This document shows, piece by piece, positions 36,555 through 46,352 of a stretch of 64,000 bases of DNA (positions are counted from its first letter, which is position 1; every line of letters starts with the position of its first letter). The position numbers and the translations under genes are program-made. This stretch comes from Sphagnum compactum (lineage: Eukaryota > Bryophyta > Sphagnopsida > Sphagnales), in assembly GCA_965153455.1 (NCBI GenBank), contig OZ234503.1, forward strand, positions 4,712,001-4,776,000. The letters are read 5' to 3'. The notes below the pieces were generated by a model. It ran no database searches. It had not been told where the DNA came from and worked only from the letters and a program-made list of their open reading frames with translations.

Positions 36555-38925
36555 TTTGCAGATGTGGTCAAGCTTTGGGAACTGAGCAGGGGTTCTGCAG
36601 CATTCCTAATGTCTTACTGTTGAGACACTGTTGGTCAGGAGCTGGCTTAGAACTCTTGGAGGTACAATTGTTGATCAATTGCAGTGCAAATGGCTGTTTC
36701 ATGGTGTACAATTCATATCAGCCAGGTGTTCACTTTTGTGCCATAGCTCTGAGCGACTATGCAAACTGAGGCTTCACCTGTCTATGGGGATCATATTTGT
36801 GATGCTTACTGTTGCTTATAGGATAAGGGGGTTGAATCAAGATCAGGTGAACTTGGGATTGGACTGATTTCTTTTTAGCCTGAACAAAATGTTTGTCCTG
36901 TCAAAGCAAATGACTTATAGGGTTGTGAAACTGAGCCTTTATGTCGGCTTTCGCCAAACTTGGTGATATTGTGCTTCATCCAGTATGCTGTGTAAGCCTG
37001 TTCTTCAGAGTTGCTGGTTTGCTGGATGGACATAAGTTCTTGTTGTTTTGGGTAGGATTTCTGCAAATTGGTTTTTGCTTTTCAAAAGTATGTTGCATTT
37101 GCAGCTCCGCACAGTGCCAAATAGCTTTTATGGTGTGTATGACTCCAAAGAGTCAACATCTTTTATGACCTTTCCCCCTAGTTATGTTAACTATCATGGG
37201 TTACTCCATCTTTGTATCACAGTCTAATCCAAGCTTTTCACCCATAAGCATGACTACCCCCCTTGAACCCAGCTTCAAGGCATGACCATGAGTCTCCAAT
37301 CCATGATTTTTCTACTGTCAAATACTTGCCAAATGTAGACCTGAAAAATATGACTTTAAACTGTGCAAAAAGACTCTTCATGAAGAAACTAAACCCCTTG
37401 GCTCTCACCTCAGGTTGCAAGTCCCTTATTTCTGCACAACACCAGTCCTCAAGCTTCACCTTGCACCTACAACATACGTAGATCACAAGGCATAAGAAGG
37501 GGATGGTCCTCACACCATTCCCTTTCCCTTTGGAGTGAGACAGATCTTATACCTGTAAATAAGCATAGACCATTCCCACTCTTAAAGTGAGTAGCTACGG
37601 TATGGTCCTCACACCTTTCCCTATACCTTTGGAGTGAGACAGATCTCATATCTGTAAATAAGCATAGACCATTCCCACTCTTGAAGTGAGTAGCTACGGT
37701 ATGGTCCTCACACCTTTCCCTTTCCCTTTGGAGTGAGACAGATCTTATATCTGTAAATAAGCATAGACCATTCCCACTCTTAAAGTGAGTAGCTACGGTA
37801 TGCCTCGTCTCTTCTGGGAGGGATATGCACTGATATAAAAGGTGCCCTCCAAATATATGTGAAATTTTCTCAGCTCTTTCCATCCTCAGAAAAGTCTCCT
37901 GCACAGAAACCTTTAGAAAATTCCACTCACCCTCTTTCATCTTTAAGGTGGAACGGTAGAATGCAACTTAAATCACTGGTTGAGATGTGGTGAGGTCAAA
38001 AATTCATCCCAGGCAAAATATCCTGCATAACAGCCTCCTAACCCTAGCATGTGACTACACCTGGTAAGGCCCCTCACACAAGAAGTGAAATTCCTCCAAG
38101 GTTTTCACAGTCTTATCTAATTTGCAAGTTTGAAGGAAATGAAATGAGTTTATGGTTTATATTCTAAGAATCTGTGGCAAGTAATTGTCTCATATAACAC
38201 CACAAAGAGATTGGACCTTCAATCTCAGATGAGATGATGCACAGTTTCTAAGCCAGCCCTGAACAGGGTTTCATCATCTGGATTTGAGGTTTCAGAGTCC
38301 TGGCATTTGGATGCATGCCAGACCACAAAGTACCTATCCCGATTTTGCATTAATTCAAGGAAGACATTAGTTCTCAATCTAGTTTCAAAGTCACCCAAGA
38401 GTTTGCTTCTGCTGGCAACAGATGTCCATTTTTATTCCAGCCAAAATTACTTCCCAGAATATTAGGATGAACTCAGTGCACCTAGAATATCAATTGCCCT
38501 CTGCACACTGAGTAGTATAGACTCTGCACAAATTCAATCACACTAGCATGCCTCTACTACTGAAGGAAAGAACGTCAAAATCAAAAACACTAAAACCTGC
38601 CTAGTGTTTAACCACATTCTACTCCAGACCATATCAGGCATCTCTGTGGATAAATGCACACAGCTGTTGTGCTTCTAAGGTGATAAAATGCAGACTATAA
38701 AACAAATGATTCGGAGCCACCTTACTGACCATTTTGTTGCTGGAGGCAAAATTGTGTTCAGCTTTTATTGTTCCACAGGAAGTGCAGATATGATGAAGGT
38801 TAACAAGAGAGGCTCATGATTAGATTCTAGGTCAGGATTACAGTTCAGGTTTCAATGCCTCCTGTGAAACAATCAAAGCTTGATTATATAGCTTAAATTT
38901 AGCTTCAAGGTCACCATAGCCCACA
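36555..38925. other. Convergent intergenic region between H2B and TIM22
   Basis: This region holds the 3' flanks of both genes. No gene is recognised apart from the 99-bp repeat array at 37503-37799, listed separately. The first few hundred bases are probably H2B 3'UTR. Confidence 0.5.
37503..37799. repeat. Three tandem 99-bp repeats with in-frame 33-residue translation
   Basis: Copies start at 37503, 37602 and 37701, each beginning ATGGTCCTCACAC and differing at only a few bases. Because 99 is divisible by three, the minus strand stays open across all three (open frame 37467-37940, 157 codons). It repeats HTVATHFKSGNGLCLF followed by SVSLQRERERCED or a close variant. Whether it is translated is unknown. 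It lies in noncoding space between two convergent genes, so a minisatellite is the simpler reading. Confidence 0.85.
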
Positions 38926-40853
38926 TTATTCATGTCGGTCAAAAATCTTCTCAATTAAAACTGAAAACGCAGCAAAGCCCGCACATCCAAGACAAGCTGC
39001 CTGAGGCCCAGCTGCACAACCAAAAAACCAGATAACTTCCTCTTGAGAGAGGGTACTGTAATGAGGAGTCAGTTATGATAGTCTCCAAGTCATCAAGAGA
39101 ATACTTATAAGCTCCACAAAATCAAGGTTTAACTGAATTGGTCTGCAGAGAGAAAGAGAAGAGGCAAGAAAGTGAACAGAGAAAGCAACAGAATAAATAT
39201 AGGATACATGTATAGCTTGACAAAAAAGGAGGACGGCTCATTAGATTGCTTTCAACAATAACTCCCTCAGTCTGTGACAGAACAAATGAGGCAGAGGAGG
39301 AAAGGTAAATACCTCTGGCTGACATGGACCCTCCTGTAACGCAGCCAGCAGTAACAGTGTTAACTGTATCATGCTTTGCTCTTGCCTGCATGCAACACAT
39401 AAATACTGAATCTATTTACTCTTGATCATCTCCTTGCAACCCTCATATTCTTATAAGCATTTCATTTATCATTGCAGAGACCTGATTAAAAACCGCCTCC
39501 TAATCTTGTCATCCTCACGTAGACATAAGGCCAGAGAGCCATTTTCGTTATTTAATTTCATTAAACATGCAGCTCATGATGCTTGAATCCTCAATTCATT
39601 CACCACTTTCATCTTGCAGAGCATGATCAGCAAAACCAACCCTACAAGAGTGATCGAGAACTGTGAAAACTGACAAAATTCAGAACCTCTGTCTGAAGTT
39701 GTCATTGTGCATTCTCCACACAATCTCCATTTTAACCACAATGGCCTCACCTTCAAAGGCCAAAATAGAAAAAAAGAAGTTTAGAAAACACTTGGCGAAG
39801 GTGGGGGACTAGACCTTTTCAACCAAACACTCTGTGCCTGAGAAAATTGCACCCATGATTGCAAATGTTTTTGCCATATGCATGCTTCTGGAGCCCATAG
39901 TTCTAGCTGCATGAACAAATTGCTGCCGTGCCGTCATTGTTTCTGCATGAAGTGGTGTATCCAGGGCACCAAACAGCATTCCCATGAACACCCCCATCCC
40001 TCCTCCTGCCATTGCATTTTCACAACCACTTTCTTGAAGTCTGCCCTTGCAAATGCATGTTTGGGTGTAGAATTTACTGACCTCTTACTGATGACCCAGT
40101 GAAAATCACACTAAAGAAACCTGGAATCCAGTTATTGAAAAGATCTGGTTTGTATGTCAAACTGCCCTTTTTACTGGTTTGCAGCTAGGGTTTAAATTGG
40201 ATCCAGGCCATGACAGAAACCCTAAAATCAAATACATTTCTACACAGCCTCACCTGTACTTATTTCAGCCAAAACAGAATTACCCATGTGTGCAGACCCA
40301 ACTCCAATGCAGCAGCACATCACTGCAATAAGAATTGGATTGAGCCACAAGGAAACAGAATATGACATTTCCAAAGAATTCCATGTAAGGAACATAAAAT
40401 CTTCATTGGGACACAACAGAAGACAAAGAAAAGGGGTCCAAAATTCCAATTTGGCCAGGATTTTAAGAGCATTGAAAGTTACTCTATACCCCAATAACAC
40501 CAAACTCCAAATTCCAAGCTTACACCTATACCGACCCCACCCCCCCCGCCCAAAAAAACAAAGAAAAAGAAGAAGAAGGAGGAGGAGGAGGAGGAGGAGG
40601 ATATGGAGATCCCAATGCTTGAACCTCCTTGGACCAGAAGAAGAAGGACAACTACAGCCAGCCAGCCAGCAAGACAAAAATTAGGAGCACACGTACCCAT
40701 GACTCCGCTGACCACAGTTCGGACAGCACAATTGTTGAAAATATCTTGAGCACGGATTTCATCGGCTGAGGGCAATCGCAATTGAGCTACTCCTCCTCCA
40801 TCTCCTCCCATCGCCACTGCAGGAGCTCCCTCCACCGGCGTGGTTGACGCCAT
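38926..40853 (-). CDS. TIM22: Mitochondrial inner-membrane translocase subunit TIM22
   Basis: Channel-forming subunit of the carrier translocase, which inserts multi-spanning proteins into the mitochondrial inner membrane. Four exons join in frame: 40697-40853, 39815-40005, 39313-39385 and 38926-39011, totalling 507 nt (168 residues). Key stretches are LPSADEIRAQDIFNNCAVR, VSGVMGGGMGVFMGMLFGAL, ETMTARQQFV, AKTFAIMGAIFSGTECLVEK, ARAKHDTVNTVTAGCVTGG and the last helix ACLGCAGFAAFSVLIEK. Glycine-rich hydrophobic segments match the four-helix Tim17/22/23 fold. The start is ATG at 40853, since family members begin just before such an acidic/Ala-rich tail. An in-frame upstream ATG exists at 40916. 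All introns have GT..AG ends. Intron 1 contains GAA/GGA microsatellite DNA. Confidence 0.95.
40561..40602. repeat. GAA/GGA trinucleotide microsatellite in TIM22 intron 1
   Basis: On the plus strand AAGAAGAAGAAGGAGGAGG-type sequence runs for about 42 bp. It produces spurious Arg-rich and Ser-rich open frames on the two strands. Confidence 0.85.
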
Positions 40854-42526
40854 CGCCAACTCCTTCCGACCCGATCCTATGAGCCCAAATACGTACCTAG
40901 CTGACCAAAACAACACACAAGAATCCTTGCCCTAACATGCGGTTGTAGCCTAGCAGGGTTTCATCAAAGACTCCTCAATCAAAATTGGCGATTTGTGACC
41001 TAATAATGTATTACAGGTATCACAAATATCATCTGCTTCTTCTTCTTCTTCTTCTTCTTTCTCCCTCTTGTTTCTTTCTTGGGCAATACACTACTTTCCA
41101 AAAATTTTGCAAGTGTTACAGTTGTAGGGGAGGTTGGGTCCCCTACAAGTGCGTTCTGCTGAGGGAGGGGCACCCCAGGCGTGAGCCCCAGGGTGTTCCT
41201 GAACCAGTGTTGGCCGGATATGGCATTTTAGACCAGTCCACAGGATATGCATAGGGCATATTCTTTTTTAAAAAATGAATAGAAGATATATACATCCAAA
41301 TATTTCAAAAATTCTCTTATAAAATTGTAGATACAGTTATGCATCCATTGAAAATTTTCATTCATTGCTGGTTATGCATTTGTCAATTTTTCACAATTTT
41401 TATAAATTGTAGATATGCATACCTGTTATATATATAGTAAAGTTCACATGCTAATCTCGTAGTTGGAAATTTTAAGCCCTAATTTTATACTTTGTAATTC
41501 ATTCTTGGAAATCAAGGAGCTTGTGGGGGTGATTGAACCCTAATTCTGTAAAGAACTCTGTCCACTTCAACACAAGCTGCCTACAAAAACACACCTACAA
41601 AACACCCCGACACGTAACACCCCAACCCGCCCACCTAAGAAGTTGTTGCAATTTGATCAACAACAAAGTAGCTCGTAGAACACAAGAAAGGTGCTACAAA
41701 TTGATTAGCAACAAAAAAAAAAAAAAGGCCCAGAACCTAGCACATCAATATGAAAGTTGATGTTGATGCTATGGTTTGATCAACACAAACAAAAGGCTTA
41801 ACACCCAACAACAAATCAATATGGAAGTTGATGTTGATTTTGCAACTTGATCAACAACAAAAACAAAAGGCCCAGAACCTAGTAATGGGAACTATAATTT
41901 GATCAGTAACAAAAATAAAAGGCTTACAACCCTACAACATCAACTACAAAATCATCAACAACAAAAACAAAATGCCCAAAACCATGTAGCATCAATTTGA
42001 TCAACATCAAAAAACAAAAGGTTTGGAACCTTGTAGCATGAATTACAATTTCATCATAAACAAAAACAAAAGGCTCAACACCCTACAACATCAACGTGGA
42101 TAGAAAACAAAAAGTAAATTCAACTCAAAGGAACAACTAAAGGGGAAAAGAAACTAATGTAATCATTGTCCACCAACAATTCTTCAAAATAGTCAGGTTT
42201 AAAAATAAACTCATAATTTTCTGCAGCGAGAGCATTTGCCAAACAATGCATGGATCATCTAGCTAGTTTTTTATCACGATAATTCTATTAAGATTTTCCA
42301 ATTGTAAGCAATAATGCCTTAAAGCTGTCAAAACACCAACAAAGTTAAACACCCTTTCTGTCTGAATTTGAAAACTAGGAATCCAAGGATCTGTTTGGCC
42401 AAAAAATATATATTTGGAAACAGACTTTCATGGGTTCACCACCAAGTAAGCGGATTTACACACGTAGATTGTGGAGTAGATAGCTTCCGAAATTAAAAAA
42501 AGTTTTATAGTAACAAGCGCCTATGA
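40854..42526. other. TIM22 upstream region and degenerate repeat DNA
   Basis: It starts with TIM22 promoter and leader (minus strand). A CTT microsatellite lies at about 41036-41060. At 41640-42115 there is a degenerate tandem array with units of roughly 60-70 bp built around TTGATCAACAACAAAAACAA and AGGCCCAGAACCTAG. No gene recognised. Confidence 0.5.
41640..42115. repeat. Degenerate tandem array, GATCAACAACAAAAACAAAAGG units
   Basis: About seven imperfect copies carry the pattern (GATCAACAACAAA, AACAAAAGGC, CCTAGTA/CCTACAACATCAA). Unit length varies around 60-70 bp. Function unknown; probably old satellite-like or transposon-internal repeats. Confidence 0.6.
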
Positions 42527-42560
42527 CACTACAAGAAATTATGGTTTATTTGATTAGAAA
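42527..42560 (+). mobile_element. Isolated CACTA terminus
   Basis: CACTACAAGAAATTATGG at 42527 is a classic CACTA-family 5' end, with ATG before it. I found no matching ...TAGTG end downstream with the same 3-bp flank, so the element is probably truncated or disrupted by later insertions. A tRNA-like block lies about 350 bp inside, as in the small CACTA copies. Confidence 0.5.
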
Positions 42561-42877
42561 ACTAAACAAAAACAAGTAATTTTAACATTTGGTCAATTTG
42601 ATCATTTAGTTATACTGAACAAGTTAATTTTAACATGTTCAACTTGACTAGTGGTTTTTTTTAATTGACCATAAAATGGTCTTTTTATTAATCAAATTGG
42701 ACAAAACATTGGGCAACCAAAAAAATTAATTAAAAAATTCCTTAGTTTTTCAATATAAAAATGCAATATAAAAAAAAAACCTACCTATTCACAACCCATC
42801 TAAATACCATATATTTACACACATGTACATTGTATTATATGAATATATATTTTCCATATAATATATGTTGATAAGGG

Positions 42878-42935
42878 GGATTGAACCTTGGTCTCCTTGG
42901 TTCCACATCAATGTTTTGGCCATCAAACGACCACA
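42878..42935 (-). other. tRNA-like module (copy C)
   Basis: The minus strand reads GGTCGTTTGATGGCCAAAAC (A-box/D-arm-like) and then GGTTCAATCC, a perfect match to the B-box consensus GGTTCRANNC, about 35 bases further on. The acceptor stem is not convincingly paired, so it is a tRNA-derived relic or SINE head and not a proven tRNA gene. Confidence 0.55.
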
Positions 42936-42945
42936 CCATTTTATA

Positions 42946-43913
42946 AAAAATATGATACCAAATGCATTTAACATGGTTCTTTGAACTTTAATGAATTTTG
43001 TTGTCAATGTGTATAACAACATTTGAGCTTTAATATTTTTTCACAAATAATGAAGGTTCTCACGCAACACCGATACATAAAGTGTTGATTACAACTTATT
43101 TATAATTGCAAATTGACATTTTTCTTCTAATGTCAATCATTACCAAAAATTTAAATTTAAATTTTTTTAATTTTCTTGTATAATAAACTACAACTCTTCC
43201 TAAGACATCATGTATATTATACATACCCCATTTATATGGTAAAAGACTTTTGAATTAAAATTTTTTGGAATCAATTTTGAATTTTTAAAAAATTTAAAAT
43301 TTAAAATTTAAAAATTTAAAAGTATGAGTGATATTTGAATGTGGTTAATACGTTTTTATCCTTTAAAAAATTTTCACATCAAAATGCAAGTTCATTATAT
43401 GAGGCCTTTTGATCTAGTCCTTTGCAAAATTGATTCCTTTTGACACAATATGGGTTCATTTTCAAATGCTTTAAATCAAAATTTAAACATAAAATTTCAT
43501 CAAATAAACTTTTGGTTTGAATTTCTTTACATCCATTTGAATGAATAAGTATCAAATTACCATGCCATGGTTTTAAATGCCAAAACATACATATTTCTTT
43601 AATTTTGATTGGTTTTATTTATAGTTCAACACCCTCTTTGGTTCATTGGATTGTGACTGCACCTAAACAATTTAACAAATGTGAACAATAATTTAGATGG
43701 ATGATTTCCTTCTATTGAAATTATTAATCAAAATATGTCAAAATTAAACACTATCCACATGGTTGATTCCTTGCAAACCAATACAATTGAATTTAGTCCA
43801 TATGATTTGCACTTGAAGATGTGAAACCCAAAACAATAAATGATTTTAGTTTATGACATTTGGACCCATCTCAAACAACTAATGAAATATTAACATATGA
43901 AGTTTTTCCCACA
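42946..43913. other. AT-rich interspersed DNA, unrecognised
   Basis: Sequence between the tRNA-like block and the helicase relic. Very AT-rich (runs of AATTTAAAATTT around 43.26-43.32 kb). No domain recognised. It could be further, unrecognisable Helitron or CACTA interior. Confidence 0.35.
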
Positions 43914-45270
43914 ATGGCAAGGAATTTAAATGAAGAACAAAGAATTATATTTGATAATATCCTATATATTAATTCACTTGTCGATCTGTGACAGGGCTTG
44001 GGAAGGGGGTTCGGCAGAACCGGCCGGCCTCTAAATATACCCAGATGGGGAAAACATAGTTTATTTCGACCAATCGACGTAGCTGACAGAAACGAGGTCC
44101 CGAAATGAGCCGAACTGGCCTGAAATGTTCCAACGCCAGGTGCGGGTCGTGGTGGCGGAGAGACACCTGACCTGAAATGTTCCAGCGCCGGGTGCTGGTC
44201 CGAGGTGGCAGTAGGGCGACTCCGAATGGGGCCCCTGCTGGCGTTTACACCAGTAATGTGGTCTACCGCGAGGTGCTGCAGTGATTCTTCTTGTGGGTAT
44301 GGGGTTCTTTGGGGTCTCCTTTGGATTCCCAGTTTTTTTTCAGGGCTTGGGCTTTGGTTTCGTCCAAGGGGATGGGTTGTATTAGATTGCATTAGACTAA
44401 AATGGGGCTTTTATATATATCAGACATTCCCTCCATAGGATTTCCAGGCATGTAATGGATTTTAGATAAAATGGCCATGCATGAAACTTTTTATTTTCCC
44501 CTCTTGGAAATGTGGTGATTTATTTTTTTTTTTGAAAATTTTCCAAAATGCTCGCTTCACCATGTATGTTTTCATGGTGGACTTTTCAACTGATTTTCGT
44601 CACAAAAAATAAATAAAATAAAAATAAAAATAGCTGCTTTGCGCCTTTGTGTGTGTCTCTCTTGGTTTAAAGAAAACGGGGGACTTCACAGTGTCCAAAG
44701 GTCACGGGTACCCACTAGTTTTATATAAAGAACATAAACACCCAAATCGACCATTGCATATATTTATCATAGAAGGAGTTGACATTCGTAAAACTTTTAC
44801 ACTATTAAGTAATATACAAGCTTTATTACATTTTATGTGAAACATGATAAAAATATGGATCCATTGAAAGCCACAATTTTGAAAATGACTTATACTAAGG
44901 AAGTTGCCATTAATATAAATGACACCACTATACATCCAATTTTGGCAATTCCAATCAACAAAAACCTAAAGCAATTAACAAATCTTAGTGATGAAAAGAG
45001 GGATATTCTCATTCAAGAAATATGATCAATTTAAAATTGTTGATGCTTGATGAAATTTCTATTATAGGCCATAGGGTGCTCACATTTGTGGATAGAACAT
45101 TAATATTAATCAAACATGTTCACAATATTTTGTTTTTTGGCAATCTTGATGTAATTACAATAAAAGATTTTTTTTTCAGGTTTTTCATGTTCGTGATTTA
45201 TTGGTATTTAAATTGGAGGACAATGTTTTTGACATTGTGGGCATGGAGTTTTGGGAAAACAAAATAAAAT
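43914..45270 (+). pseudogene. Helitron-type PIF1 helicase relic, interrupted by an insertion
   Basis: The first piece (43914-43980) reads MARNLNEEQRIIFDNILYIN, the start of the PIF1-like helicase of plant Helitrons. The second piece (44718-45270) reads LYKEHKHPNRPLHIFIIEG, a damaged Walker A (GVDIRKTFTL), then after a frameshift NMDPLKATILKMTYTKEVA, TTIHPILAIPINKNLKQL and LSDEKRDIL. After another frameshift it reads LMLDEISIIGHRVLTFVD (Walker B) and FFGNLDVITIKDFFF. The nucleotide-binding loop is broken, so the product is dead. Between the pieces lies a 734-bp insertion. No Helitron ends (TC...CTRR) were identified. Confidence 0.82.
43979..44712 (-). mobile_element. 734-bp GC-rich insertion in the helicase relic, LTR-like
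   Basis: Flanked by CACT on both sides (43975-43978 and 44713-44716), a possible 4-bp target duplication. It is markedly GC-richer than the host helicase. On the minus strand it contains a TATA-box-like TATATATATAAAAGCCCC (44402-44419), as in an LTR promoter, but I found no TG...CA ends with a 5-bp duplication. An imperfect tandem duplication (CCTGAAATGTTCCARCGCC) lies at about 44.12-44.20 kb. A minus-strand frame of 173 codons shows no known domain. It could be a solo LTR or another short element. Confidence 0.5.
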
Positions 45271-46352
45271 GTTGTGAACTCAAACAAGTCATGTGATAAT
45301 CTGATAAGAAAATTATTCAAACTTTGAATAGAACTTCTAGACTTAGTTTTGAAATTATATATATATTATTGGGAGATTCTTAAGGTGTTGGGTTGAGCCA
45401 AGTTCTTCTAATTTTCGTACCATTTGATTTTAGTTTTGACACATTTTTAAAAATTCATGGATGTCCAAGCTAGGTTCAAAAATTGGGTTGGGTTTTGTGT
45501 ACACACTACACAACCTTTGATGCTAGAAAGAGTGTATAAAATGTTAAGCTCAAAATTTTAGTTTGTTTTAATTCACTCATCATTGAATACTAAACCCTCT
45601 TACACCACACACCACATATCTTGCCAATTCTTTTATCGAATGGAGAGATTTTTGCAGAACGCTATACAGAGGGCTAAAAATGTTATGTTCTGTGAGCTTC
45701 AAAATCAAAGAAACAATGTGCGAGGAGGATTTGACCTCGGTTGAGTTTTTAAATGTTCACTCACCAGTCTAACTACCCTAGCCCTTGTTGTGTGAGAAAC
45801 AAATAAGCAAGAATATGTGAGCACATGGGGATTGACAAATGTAGTTAGTTGGGTACTGTGAAAAAAACAAGCATGTGACATGCGACCATTAACTGGTTGG
45901 GGAAACTCTTTGGGACCTGTTCTGAAGGGGTGTTAAGCTAGGCCAAAAATGGTGACAATTTGTGTTGAGTTTTTTAATCACTCCTCAAAACAATTCAATT
46001 GGGCTCTAATTCAGCTAATTGTTTTCCCAAAAAAAATAAATTCTGCTCTTTAAAGGAAAAGAAATAAAATAAAAAAATAATTTTCTTTAAATAAAAAAGT
46101 GTAAGTGAGTTTTAATACTAATTAATTTTCCTAAATTTTTTTGGTAAAAACTCGCCAAGCCAAATTTTGGATGTCACAAAATTGGAGGGGGTAAAAAAAG
46201 AAAAAAAGAAAAAAAAAAACAACCCTGGCTCCAATTTCTAGCAATCTCATCATAGGCCACATTCACCCCCATAGGGAAAGAAGGAGAGGAGAGGGGGACG
46301 GAGAGTCCTAAACCCTAAACCCTAAAACAAGAAGCGCCAATTTCCGTGATCC
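45271..46352. other. Intergenic and upstream region of the DLH gene
   Basis: The first part may be further decayed Helitron sequence. The last 150 bp before the ATG at 46353 contains AAACCCTAAACCCTAAAAC at 46310-46326, a telo-box-like motif often found in plant promoters and leaders. Nothing else recognised. Confidence 0.45.

Noticed and set aside
40286-40684. Arg-rich plus-strand protein
   Set aside because: It is a shadow of the trinucleotide microsatellite in TIM22 intron 1.
42844-42945. A functional tRNA gene on the minus strand
   Set aside because: The B box is perfect but acceptor-stem pairing and a convincing anticodon arm are lacking, and related copies lie inside transposons.
43871-44392. 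173-codon Pro/Ser-rich protein on the minus strand
   Set aside because: The frame spans the edge of the insertion into the Helitron helicase, so it fuses unrelated sequences; no domain recognised.
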